Shown here piece by piece: positions 1 through 12,543 of a DNA stretch of 64,000 nt. The stretch is from Ophiodon elongatus (Eukaryota; Chordata; Actinopteri; Perciformes; Hexagrammidae), in assembly GCA_016806645.1 (NCBI GenBank), contig JACSYO010001674.1:4823501-4887500 (forward strand). Direction: 5' to 3'. How positions within the stretch are numbered: the stretch's first letter is position 1; each line of letters begins with the position of its first letter. The notes beneath the pieces are model-generated. The model was not told where the DNA came from. It made no database searches and saw only the letters and a list, made by a program, of their open reading frames with translations. Made by a program: the position numbers and the translations under genes.

Positions 1-1961
1 CGGAAGCACACATAGGTGTACACGGAGCTATGTGTCTTGGTCTTCCCTGTTTTCACGTGCCACACCGACTGAATATTAAAGTTTCATGAAAAGAATGCAT
101 TATCCGAGCGTGCAGCTGTGGAACGCAGCAAAATGCGATGCGCGGAGATGGATTTTACGGCTTCCATACAATAGTTATGAGCCTCCGAGCAAACAACGGG
201 GAAGTGTGTATTTTACCCAGAAGGAAAATAAAACCATTACCGTTAAAAAAAGGATATTATTCTATGGTTACCCCCGTTGTTCAGAAGCCCTTTTTCTTTC
301 CTTTTTTTTTTTTTGACGGAAGGCTGCCACCAGTTGGTCTGCTCTCTAGTCGTCTTCCTAAACACTGAAAGCTGATATCGGTGCTTGAAAGTGTGGTCAG
401 CCACCGCCTTTCAACTGCCAGAAGTCGGATAATGAATTGATCTATGAAAGATGCGCCGTTGCCTGCCGATATTATGGGGTGATGAATTGATTTGTGAGAG
501 GTGCCCTCGGAGGGTTTGTAGAATATCCTCTTTCATAGCTGGATTACGGAGCCACAGAGACAGCGTAAAGCATCCAAGATGAAAGGGACTATTTGTACTG
601 TGATATTAAGGACGCAACCAGTGCTTTGTTCCAACATCCCCATCAACTAAACGTGTAATTACGCGTGTAACAATTAAATCCTTGGCAGGGATCCCGGCAA
701 ATAATTACGCTGTCATGAAATCTGTCAAAATATTGACAGCAGAAAAGGGGGGGTGCTTGCATCAAATTGCTGAGGTCTATTCTGCGTCTCCGATTGTCTC
801 ACAAGTGAGATTTAGTTTCCTCTCCAAGATGTGCTTCGAGTGAAGGACTTTTCCAGCGGAGGCGGCCTTGTAAAGAGAGATGCTGCCTCACCTCAGAGCC
901 TTGAGGAGACACCCAAGGTCCCGTCTGCGCCTCCCCCTCCAGCCCTCCCCCACTCCCCCCCTCCCAAGAACGAAAAGCCTTCTCTTCAGTGGGACACAAT
1001 GAGAGCCACGTCCACGGGTGGAACCGCACACTCCCATAACAATGCCCATGTGTGCGCTTCACAGTAATCTGATCATCTAACCCCGCGCCCATTGTGAGTT
1101 CAAGAGACTCGTCATGCGGGAGCGCGGCTCGTGTTAAAGTGCAGCCACGACTCAGACGGAGACAATCTTTTTGTTGTGCCTTTTGTTTTGTTACGACTGT
1201 GTTTGGCGAAGGGGAAAGCAAGAAACGGCGTAAAACAAGCAGCGCAGCTTGTGCGGGCTTGTGGCCGGGGATTCTTAACAGAGAATAGTCAACACATAAC
1301 ATCACACAGCATGACAGCGGTTAAAGAAAAAAAAAAAAAATTAAACTGTTACATATTCTGCACACTCCTCCACTGGAAATAATGACGTGAGAAGTGATTC
1401 TTTCTTGACTGTGAGACCAATTGTCTGAGAAAGAGGAGTTCTTCGCGTTCTTAAAGCATAAAGAGAAGCGAGAGACATTTGAAAAATAGCCCATGAACTT
1501 GAATTTTTCCCACCGTCTACAATTCACATTTTTAGAATTAATTCCAGAGCATAATTCTAACTCGCTACTAAGGAACATGGATCTGTTAGAAACAAACCAC
1601 TTTCCTTCACACGCAGATGCTGATACACAGCGTGCACGCTGTACACGAGACACAGATAATTGTACCGAACGTGCGCGACAGGCCCCCGCAGCACGTCAGT
1701 AGGTCACATGATTGAAAAGCATTTCTTGGGGGGTCACAGTGTGGATGATTTGGAAGCACACTAGTGCCTCTTTTAATGCCCGTCTCTCCGTGAGGTTGTG
1801 CCTCGGCTCCTGCAGTGGCACCCGGAGCAATTAGATTAAGGAGGAAAAGCATCGGTGATTCTTCAGCTAAATGTGGTTGCAGATAAAAGAGAGTGAGGAG
1901 GATCAAGTGCAAAAGGTAGGTGCTGGGCGGGCGTGATTGGATAGACATGATTGCATGGAAA

Positions 1962-2006
1962 AGAGGAGGAGGGGAGGAGGAGGAGGAGGAGGAGGAGGAG
2001 GCGGAG
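1962..2006. repeat. GGA/GAG trinucleotide tract
   Basis: Purine-only run of GAG/GGA units on the + strand, ending in GGCGGAGGC. The glutamate-rich open frames across it are artefacts of the repeat. Confidence 0.9.
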
Positions 2007-3758
2007 GCAGGAAACGAGTCCCCCCCGCCTAACCCACTGTCAGAATCCCAATTATGGCAATCTCTTCGTCTGGAGAGGGTTTATGGGTGGAAATCAGCGC
2101 AGCACAGACAAATCCACGGCGCTGCCTTTATTTCCCAGGATGCCGCCGTCTTTAATGGCAGCTCTAATTGACTAACGGCGCACGTGGGGGAACAGCCACG
2201 CCGATGCCTGGACGACTGTCCTCTGTGCCTGGAACAAGACGCAAAGCAAAACAAAAACAAACACACACACGCATCCCCTCCCCCCCATCTCAAGGCTTTT
2301 TGCTGCATTGTGCATTGTGCAAACAAAGATGAAGGAAGGTTCACATTGGGCTGCAGCAACAGAGCGAGAGGGGGAGAAAGTGAGTGGGAGAAAATGAGAA
2401 AGAGAAAGAGAGAGAGAGAGAGAGTAAAATGTCAACAGTCTGCCTGCCTACACACAATAGGCTTTCACACAATATTATGTTAAAGTAAAAGCCACACTTA
2501 TTCTCTTAGATTGATGGCTGCTGTTAGGCGCCGTTCCGTTGAGCACAAGGAATACAAATTAGCGTCTGAGCAGATGTTCATCGCTGCAACATTTATCTGT
2601 TAAATGGCATCATAGACAACATGACTTAATTTCCGCACCATAGGCAATATCACTTAATTTCCATTACCGATCTTTTCAGTTCGACCCGATAAAAAGGCCC
2701 TGTGATGTGTGGTTGATGGAGGCAGCGTCTTTCCGTCTGAACACCGCGTTGGCTGTTGTAACAGCGGGAGGCAAACAGGCGAGCTCTAAGACATGTCATT
2801 CTGTCCACTGAGGCCCCCAGGGAGCATTCAGGGGCCTTTATTCCCTCTTCCCCACTGTGATAGGATTTCAGTATGGCCAGGTGCTTTTTCTTTTCTTTCT
2901 GTCCACCAGTCTTCTTTTCCTCTGTCTGTTCTGCACCCTGCACACATCTATGCAGCAGGGGAGAGGAAATAAAAAGAGTTGGGGGTGGGGGGATGGAGGA
3001 GGGGTGGGGGGGCTTTTAATGAGATGAAGGGAAAAGTCTAATGAAGAAAAAGAAATAATACAATACAGCCTTTCTAATATACATTACAGTGTAGCGAGTG
3101 CACGGATCGCGTTGCAGCGCATGGGCACATATACGCGCACGACTACGTGCTCACACAGCACCCACCCGCGTCCACTTCATCATCCTCCTTTTCACAGCAC
3201 ATTCATCATATGCGGACGTGATAACGTGACCTGCGATCCCCGCGAATCTCCCCAAACTCAAAGATCACGCCCCCTCACCCCCCCCCTTAAGCCTGTAAAC
3301 GTTTTCCACATGTTTTTGCACGTCTGCCTCTGCTCCATATGCCCCCTCTGTCACATTCCTCATTATCCCACACCATCGTTTGAATCTCAAATTCGGGACC
3401 GTACGACCTCTTATAATCCCAGGACTTCTTTTTTTGGGGTTCGTCTCGTCTACTGCATCGGCTTCCTGCTGCTCTGGTTCTTGCTTGCGACACCTATCCC
3501 TGTCTCACCCTGAGCCCCGAGATACCGGAGAGCCTGATGACCACTGACAGTTTTCTGGTGTTCCTCCACCAGAGCGAAGTTGGATGACAACCCTGAGACC
3601 TCATGGTTTTGCTCATGATGAATTCGCCTTGGACAGACTGTCCCGACTCTGAGGAAATAAGAGCCGTGCAGTGCATTGTATTGAGATCCTTCCATATGTG
3701 CCTCTCTTTTTATTCATCAGGGACAAGGCCGAGGCTTTGTCAAAACATCCCTATGTGC

Positions 3759-3794
3759 TCTCTCTCTCTCTCTCTCCCTCTCTCTCTCTCTCTC
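3759..3794. repeat. CT microsatellite
   Basis: CT dinucleotide run, interrupted once by CCC around 3777. Confidence 0.9.
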
Positions 3795-5083
3795 GGATGT
3801 CCTCGACTCGTGTTGAGGGAGACTGATGGATCAAGCATCTGTCTGGATAAAAGATGAGAAACAACCGCGCTCACTGTTAAAGACAGGAATCCCTCTCGAG
3901 TATCCGTGACCTTGTTTTCCAGCGGTGTATTAGAACTCGGTCAACATCGAGAGGAAAAATCGCGGCGTCTTGTGTTGTGTCTGCCGTTGACCTACATTCG
4001 AGCTATTCTCAAAGTGAGAGCGGGTCTGGAAGCTTATCCGTCCCCGACATCGGCGGGGATGTGCCGCGTGGGCTCCGCGGCCGTCTCGCCCCGAGAGATG
4101 AGCACAGTTGTTCGCACACAGTTAACCCCTCGGTCACTCGCCGAGGAGCAGAAAGGATCCAGTCTATATTCAGCTTCACACCGGACGGTCATTCAATCTC
4201 AGACAACATCGTAGTATCGCAGCACTGGATACTCCGCACATAGAGGTGCTCACTGTTGCGGCATGTGCTCAACCTGAATACGTGCCCCTAGAAATTACTA
4301 AAACATCTGTTGGTTATATAACTCGCCAGCCATTCATTGTGCTGCTGCTCAGCTCATTCGGATTATTTGACAGTTGGTTGCTTTGAGAAGGACTTTGACA
4401 GCAGCAACTTATGTAACTATACGACTGCAGTCGGCAGTCGTGCAGTTGAACGGGGAACAGGCATTTCATCCCGTGTGGAGAGGACTCCCGAAGTATAATG
4501 GATTCTAAAATAAGTAACATCACCCAACAGCAAAGATCTCTGCCGTGTTAAACTTCAGGTGATTAAAGATTAAAAAGCGGCTGCACGGGTGAGGCCGCGA
4601 GACGGGAGGGTAGAGATGGATGAGAATCGAAAGGCAACCAGAGGGGGAGAGAGAGAAATATTAACAAAGACACACAAAGAGCTTGGTTTTCTCATCTCCT
4701 TCCTTCTCTTATCAGTGTGATATGCTTCACTGCCCATCAGAAATACTGCACTAATAACCACGAGAGATCATCTCCTTTGAGCAGCCTAAAAAGGAAGACA
4801 TCACAGAATATTAATGCTGTGAACTTCCTCACACCCAGTATTCTGTGATTCCGATGTTTTCGACTTCAACTGGAGGGATTACTTAGAAGATTTCCCGATA
4901 CGGCGTCTTTCAAAAGACATTTAATGATTTCGAAAAAGAAAAGTGGGATTGTCAAGCTAAAAATAAGGCTGCTTTCCTCAGTTCTTGAAAATAAGAACCT
5001 TTTGTCCAAATTTTGATTGTTCTTTGATAAAGTCGCTCTTTTCCTCTTTAAACATACAACACTTGGCATACAATACCTAAAAC

Positions 5084-5084
<1 letters not shown>

Positions 5085-5130
<46 letters not shown>
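5085..5130. repeat. Compound AC/AT microsatellite
   Basis: About 15 AC units pass directly into about eight AT units, followed by more AT-rich sequence to 5150. Confidence 0.95.
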
Positions 5131-5131
<1 letters not shown>

Positions 5132-6052
5132 AATATAAAATACATATATAAAATACACAGACATACAGTACATCTAGTAGATTATCTGCTGGACACTGCA
5201 AGGTCCACTGTGCTCCATGAGTCAGCATGGCCCTGTAAATCTCTCAGTAGTCAATGTATCTCTCTGGCAGTGTCATTAAGATAAATTCCTGTGCATTTAA
5301 TTACTTGACAATCAAAGTGATTTAGATTCAGAAAGTGCACCCTGCCGCTCTCAAAGGAAAACAGAGCGGCGGAGTTCAATTAACAGCTAATTCCTGAGAC
5401 CAAATAAGAAAAACCAACAAACAGAAAAGTATCCTTGGATTCAAGGGCAACATCTCTGTTAATCTCGGCGAATCCCTTTGAGGCGATCGTGTCCACACAA
5501 GCTTTATCTGCCCGCCGGGGGCCTCTGCAGTGTTTGAGCAAAACCAACAACCGAATCAAGCAGTTTATATTGAGATTTATTTTACTTTGGGATTTAATTC
5601 CGAATTGTTTAGAAATCCACTGGCTAATGTCAACTCAAAAGTTGGACTGGCATACCCAAGTTTTCTGTCATCATTCTCCCCAGGAGGTTTCCGAGTGGTG
5701 TTTGAGTTTGAAATTGAACACATGCCTCCAAAGCTCCCGTCAATGTAAAGTTAAGCTCTCCCCTGTCGAGGGCCACCGCTGCAGGATTGTACTTTGTTTT
5801 CTTTGCCAGGTTACTTACTACCTGTGAGTTCCTGACTTCTGAGAGAATCCATCTGAATAAGCTTTTGATTCTATAGACGTATTGCTTATGTCATTCAGTA
5901 TACTGAGTGTCAAGGCCCGGGGGGATATATCGATGAAAGAGTAACACCTGCACGTTGACTTTATACCACAAACGAATTTGAATATGCAAAGTTTAGATCT
6001 CAGTTTGGATTACCGTCAGGTCGAAACCCAAAGAGATCCTAGTTCAAAAAAC

Positions 6053-6276
6053 AAATTTCAGACCAATCCATCAAGTCAATGAAGCATTTCACTGAAAACC
6101 ACATGCCAACCTGCAGGTGGTGCCAGAGGGGAAATCCCTGGCTCACCAACATCATTAAGAGTCATCATCTGGGAACCATGAGTATCTGTACCAAATACGA
6201 TGGCTCTGGACCCCCGGTGGTGGAGCGAGCTGGGCTATCCCCGGAGCCATGTTGCTAGTATGGCGAAAAATAGTTG
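6053..6276 (+). mobile_element. Degraded interspersed repeat of percomorph type
   Basis: The succession GGTGCCAGAGG, CATCATCTGGGAACCATGA, ATCTGTACCAAAT, then GTGGTGGAGC and GAGCCATGTTGCTAG, ending in an A-run, follows a family I recognise as widespread in percomorph genomes (typically ...CTCTGGGGACCATGAATGTC... and ...GCCATGCTGCTAGC...). Identification is from memory of the consensus. The copy is diverged and I see no terminal repeats. The class of the element (SINE-like or DNA transposon) is not determined. Confidence 0.6.
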
Positions 6277-7880
6277 AAGTTAGAAACGACAATAAATCTT
6301 TGGTTGACAAAAACACTTTTTTGAGTTCTCCATATGTTCTTTTTTTCAAGAAGGTGTTTGTTGTTTTTGTTGTCAGTAGTATTCAACGTTCTCCCTCCCT
6401 GCCGTTTGCTTATCGCAGTGGGTTTCGACAGTACCTGAGCAGGATGAGCGTACTTGATGCCGGGCAGGAAAACAGTCTTGGCTCCAGTGGCCTGGTTTAA
6501 TTGTTGAAGCCTGGTTTAGGGGGATGGTGTTCACTTGCTGCGGGGGACAGCTCGGCTCTGTAAATGGACTACTTACAGAATTTTCTGGATGTTAAAACTT
6601 TTTTACTTCCCCTTGGGCAGCTGCTAAGCAAATAAATTACTCACTATAATGAGCTGTTCCACTCTCCTGTGGAATTCCCGAGCTCTCGGCTGAAAGGTAC
6701 TGTTCGACACGCTTTTTGTCATTCTTATAGAGAACCGGGTTCATCTAAAGGATACAGGGGCTTTCTTTTTTTTTTACCCACGCTTTGGGAGATGAAAGGC
6801 GTAGCACAATGCGCCAGGCTAATCCTTATCTAGTCAGTTAGAATATTCATACCAGTGCATTATACTTTGCACCACCAGTGGTTTACGGGTGAGAATAATC
6901 CCACCACGTTTCTCCTCTCCCCCCTGTTCTTCTCATCCACCTCTATGTCTTTGCGTCGTGATTAGAGATATTTTCCCACAGTTTATACTGTAAAGCCTGT
7001 TACGGATTCTCCTGTTTATCCTGGATTTATATGGAGGCGGAGGAGGAGGTGAGACTGTAAACAACAAGCTAACGAGAAGGCTGCTCTATTGTGGAAAAAA
7101 CAACAATAGCTTCCTGTGCGCCTCACAGCATGAGTTAAAGTACAGTGCTGGGATATCATAATTTTTTTTATGTTCCCCATCATGTTTCAAAATGAAACAG
7201 TAATTACGGCGTAATTACTTTTAAATTGGCCAAAGTTTATTCGTTCAATTCCATTTCATTCTAGACCCCATTACATTTGCTCTTTCAATTTAGTGTGGTC
7301 ACTTGCAAAATGGAATTATTTCCAGGAGAAGACTTAGCTTTATTTACCTGATGAATAGATCAATATCTTCATTGTTGTTTAATTGAGCACATGGCCACAA
7401 GCACAAGTCCAGTATCTTAAACTACAGTTCTGATCCATCACCTTCAAGTAATTGGTTTTGATGATTGACGTGAAAAAGAGAGAAGTATGAGGTAGTGTGG
7501 GTTTGGATTCGATTTCTTGTTTACTGAAAACATGGACTTGCTGCACAGCAACACCATGTGTGAAACGTAAAGGACTCAAAGGGAGAGAGTGTGTTGACGG
7601 GCAGTGGAACAGTGAGATTCAGTCAACAGACTAAACAGCGAAATCACGTACCCAACCGGACATTAACCACCCGCCAAGTGTTTACTACAAAGCCTGGCTT
7701 GGCCTTGCAGCGAGTTGATGCCTGGGAAAGGCTCGCTGCGTGCTGGGACCAGTGTTCTGGTTTATTGTGGTCATCTCAAGGCTGTGTGGTCTCCACACAG
7801 TTATTTGGGCGGTTTAGGTGGGGGAGAGATCAGCGCATTTTCATGGCACCGTCTCTCGACGCACACCAGGGCCACCGCTG

Positions 7881-7962
7881 CCCCGCCCCACCCCCCCACT
7901 CCCCCCACCCACCACCCCCCCACCTCCCCACCACCCCACCTCCCCACCACGCCACCTCCCAG
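7881..7962. repeat. C/A-rich imperfect tandem repeat
   Basis: Repeated CCCCACC, CACCACCCC and CACCTCCC units on the + strand; the + strand is nearly free of G over about 80 bases. Confidence 0.8.
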
Positions 7963-9174
7963 TGCAGGCATCTCTTTCTCTGTGAAGTAACAGGCTTAAA
8001 GAGGCGTCTGGAATGCATTAGTCACAGTTATTAATGAGGCTGTTTTGATTCTGCTCTCCCCCTTGTCTTCGCTTTTTTATTTGTTCCACCGTGCAAAGTG
8101 TCGACGGTGTTGGAGATTTTGTCTGAAACAAAAAGACCTTGTAAGCTCACAGGAAGACGGATATATTTAAACAAGACAGAGAGGAGAGACTTAAGAGGAA
8201 GAGATCATGGTGCAGTGTAGACATATACTATGTCTCTCTTAACCACACTACATGATGTGCACAAATGAGTGGATTCCTCTCCTCTGACAGTATGATGTGA
8301 ATTGGCTCAGTTTAGAGCCGTCAATGGCAGGTGTCACGTCAACGTGTGGGTTGTGTTTGTTAAAACTGCCCAGAACATCATTGGTGCCCGTCTACCGAGC
8401 ATCAGGGATAGTGGTGACAAGAGGTGCCTGCGACCCCTCTGAGACATGAGGGGCCAGAAGGATATTAAAACACAACACCCACCCCAATGACAATGAACAA
8501 TGACAGTAAATGAACCTTTTAGTGCAGAAGTGCAGATTTGTTTAGTAGATTTTCGAAAGCAGCGGCAGGAGTTACCTTTCACGAGATAAAACTGGGGAAA
8601 CTATATCTCAAAATTTAGCGGGAAAAAAAGAAAAATCAAATATCCAATATATTTGTTTTAATCTTAAATAACTTTTCACACTGTTCTGTAATTGAGGTTA
8701 CGGAAGTCAAAGTGGTGAACGGTCTAGGAAGTGTTCTGAGACACAAAACGTATTCTCTACTGCGTCAATACAATTAACCATATTAAATCAATTTGAATAA
8801 CAATGCACCCCGACAACAGACATTTCAGATATGCCTCAGTGTAGCACCCTGAAAAGTTAATGTTATGACATTGACACTGAGCAGAATGTGACATTTTCAG
8901 CCACCACGAGGGATCCCTCCACTCTCCGCAGAGACAAACCTTCACAAGAGAAGCCATTTTGGATCGGTCTGCATCTAAAATAAGCAGGCCCGGTCTCAGG
9001 CGCCGAGCTGATTCGTCGATGTCTCTCATTCCTTGTACAGCCTTGATAACTCCTCCTTGCGACCTTCTTACTAAATATAGCAATTCACGTATTGATTTGG
9101 GGACGCGGTGCATTCACAGCATGCCTCCACCATAATGACCTATTTCAACAGATTGCTTGTAGTTAAGTACTTTT

Positions 9175-9178
<4 letters not shown>

Positions 9179-9214
<36 letters not shown>
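9179..9214. repeat. TG microsatellite
   Basis: 18 TG units preceded by a T run (9171-9179). Confidence 0.95.
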
Positions 9215-9215
<1 letters not shown>

Positions 9216-11721
9216 ACTCTTTGTCTCGAGGCTGAAGGAGGAGGAGAGACACAGCCACATGTTCTGAGCCAAGCGAGACACAACACATCTTGGCCGTGTT
9301 GCATATAGGCCTCTTGGCAACATGAGTGCTTGTGTGTGTGTATCTTCTATGCAGGAACTCTGTACATATTAAAGCATCCATTTTTGTTTTGTTTTGTTTT
9401 ATTTATTTAAATGTTTGTGTGTAGGCTGTCAGGAGATCTCAACGCGGCCGTGCGATCACGAGAATCCGCTGGGTCTGCAAGCAGCGAGATTAAGTATGGA
9501 TTATTCACAGTATTGTACCTCGCTGCTATTAAAGTGTCGCGATGAGGAAAAGGGCCAGTGAAAGCTTGGCGATAGATAGCTGGAATTCCATCTGTGTGTT
9601 TACCTTGCCAGCGGGCAGGCTTCCCATTATGAATGACTTTTGTGTGATGGAAATCATAGCTTTGATGGGCTTCGTTATCTGTCAGTATGGTGTTGCAAGA
9701 GGCATGGGCATCAACAGGATCACTGTTGCGCTATTCAAGAGAGCTGAGATCCAGAAACGCCGCCGCATTTTATGAAAACAGTCGGGTGACGTGCCTAAAC
9801 ACCTCAACATTTGTCTTTTTGCACTTAAAGAAAAATAAATACTGCTGGCCCGCCAAAGGCGTGCTGCGAGCTGTCTGGCCTTGTCAGTCAATGCTGGCAT
9901 ATGCAAAAGGGAACTGCGTATCAGCGAAAGTGTATCCTAGATTTCAATGGAACAATCTTTCATTTAAAACTCATTTATCTCTTTTATTATGCTCATTTAA
10001 GGATTTTGACCTCAATGGAAGTAATTTATCCAGGGGAACTTTCGACAGTGGCATTGTGATTCCGCTGGGAGATTCTTATCGGCCCCATCACAAAACCCCT
10101 GAGGACACGAGTCCTTCCTCCCTCTTTACCCATTCACCGACCTTCCAGGCACTTCCACAATCGGCCCTTTGTGGGCTCGGCTTGTCCGTCATCTCCCCGG
10201 TTCTGTTGATATGGGCCTCGTGCTGAGAGCGTGGTCTCCTCATACACTGCACCAAGCGCTGGCTAATTGGGCATGTCAAGCCAGAACCCGTTAGTGTGCT
10301 GATAAGAAGGTATTTGACCTCTTCGGAGGCCACTGGTGGTTCCCTACGGAGCATATTCTTGATAGGTCCTTTATCAGCCAGGGGGTAGTTCGTGAAAAAC
10401 ATCTCTGTCTGTACTTGTTTCTTGTATTGCCTCTAATAAAACGCTTCGGTCTTTTGGTACTGGAACGGTAAATTGGACGTGTTAATATTCAGACACCATA
10501 TTGACGGTAAATGTTCGAGGGCGTGGTGGGGCAGATTCTTATCATGCGAGTCAGATCGGACCTGTGATGCACTCATCGCAGGCTGTTGTTGCAGTCTAAG
10601 GAAAGAGCCCGTAAAAATCACCACGCAGGACTGCAAGTAAGACTCTCCTTACTCTTTGATCAATTGCTTATGTCTCTGGTTAAGGGGGTTGGCAGAGGTC
10701 CACAAATCGAAGGTCTTGGATGGATGCCCTTCCCATTTCCTCATCAAACTTCCAGGCAGCGAAGCGAGACTAACCGTGCCTGTGCCCCTCCTCTTTTATC
10801 ATCATCTGCGCCAGACCTGCTGAAGTAGTTTTTGCACATAATTTCCCCCCATTTGTTCTAATGTGTTTGCAGCAGGAGATGATCGGGGTTTAGGAAACCC
10901 AAACCATTAAGACACACATGTTACACAAATTCACTAAAGTCCTGTCTGGCTTTTTCATGATAACCACACCTCATCTGGTATTGCGGCCAGGTTAAAACAC
11001 GTGTAAAGATTTTTTGTTTTTTTTGCACAAGGCATTTCATCCACGTCTGCTTCGGATGGGGATTTTAGTCTGAGTGCAACTGACATGACCCCTACTCGCC
11101 TCTCTGGGATAATCCTTCTGCCTCCAGGAACCTAAGACTAATCTGCCAGTCTCCTTTTCTGCAAGCCCTCACTCATTCCAAGCTGCCTCAACTTCTATAA
11201 AACCTTCACAAACACTTGGCAACCATCATGGCCACAAAACGGCCCCCGCCCCGGTTTGTGTGTGTTTACAGTACGGGTAAATGTATATGCGCATTGAATA
11301 GTTCCTATCTACCCTCCTCTGTTTTAAATTGCTGGTCTGCAGAGGGCACAAACAGATATAGCTGTGATGACTCACATCACTTCCAGCTTATGAGTAAATA
11401 CAGTAGCTTTCCCCAGAAAGTACAGGCACCCATTCAACCATTATATTTTTACAATGACCTTTTCAGCACCTCAGCATTACCGTCAAAGATGATATGCGCC
11501 GGCCTGTGTGGATATGTCAGATATGCAGTACTGGAATGTGCCGAGGCGTGCCAAAGGGGAAGCTATGCCTTCAGGCTAGGTGGGTTGCATTAAGGTTATA
11601 TGCATATGTGTGTGACACGTATGACTCGTGAATTTTAGTCATACGACTAACTGAGTCTAACTGAGAATGATTGACATGTCGGCTTCACCAGTTAAGATGC
11701 ATTAAGTATGCATCTATGACC

Positions 11722-11736
11722 GCCCCCCCCCCCCCC
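11722..11736. repeat. Poly-C run
   Basis: About 15 C in a row after ATGACCG. Confidence 0.9.
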
Positions 11737-12212
11737 ATCCAGCAGCCAACAAATTAAACGAAGAGCAGTTTCCTAACAAGCCAGCGAATGAAGCGGGTTT
11801 AAATATACTGTGGTTAAAACCACCAAGCTATTAGCAAGGGTGTGACAAAACAAACTATTTAAACTGTCAAGTAAGTTTACGACATGAAGTTTTTCATCAA
11901 GGATTCGACTGTGGAATAAGTGTAACATCACATTAAGGCTGAAGTTAATGGCAAAATCATCCGAAATTTACAGAGAAATAAACCGTTGCTTCCTCCCTCC
12001 CTTAAAGTCCAGATTGCCAACACCTGGTACAACGTGAGGCAACATTCCCAAGCAGAAAGTGGAACTCACAGCAACTACTGATTAGAAATCAAGGCAAAAC
12101 AGTTGAAGTTGAAAGCATTTTGTCATTTAAAATAACAGCATCGTGCGGCAACTTGAGTGCAAAGAGCAAAAACAAGCTCTCCAAGGTTCACCGAGGATCC
12201 GTGATCCGTGTG

Positions 12213-12266
12213 AACCAAGTACTTTTGTTGCCTAAACATAACCAAGTACTTTTGCCTTTTTGTTTA
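12213..12266 (+). repeat. 27-bp period repeat, teleost type
   Basis: The unit AACCAAGTACTTTTG (then TTGCCTAAACAT) at 12213 recurs at 12240, period 27. The CCTAAAC-ATAACCAAGTA pattern is a repeat I recognise from percomorph DNA, where it occurs in longer arrays. Here only about two copies remain. Confidence 0.6.
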
Positions 12267-12479
12267 GTTTAGTTTCAACTGTGTAGTTATTTTATGCCAA
12301 AAAAAAAAACAGTTTGAAACTGCAGCCGCCGTATCCGGGACAAAATACGTTTTCCTCGTGACGCAATTGAGACTGCAGTTTACTTGGATGGTGATATTGT
12401 AAGAGAATAGAGTAGACTAGACTATATATATATATTTTCTTTTTTCTTGTTATCCTTTCGTGACTCTTTTGTCTGCTCA

Positions 12480-12543
12480 TTTGTAAAGCACTTTGAATCT
12501 CCACTGCGTATGAATTATGCAATATAAATAAACCTGCCTTGCC
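12480..12543 (+). mobile_element. 3' tail of a non-LTR retrotransposon or SINE
   Basis: TTGTAAAGCACTTTGAAT, then AATATAAATAAACCTGCC and TTGCC, is the typical 3' end of a teleost retroelement family (AAAGCACTTTG...TATAAATAAA...TTGCC). No coding part was recognised upstream. Confidence 0.5.

Noticed and set aside
799..1305. 168-residue open frame on the - strand
   Set aside because: No family motif. The frame crosses GC-rich noncoding intron, and other frames over the same bases are also open.
9687..10226. 179-residue open frame
   Set aside because: No recognisable domain, mixed intronic sequence, no repeats or codon bias typical of genes. A chance frame.
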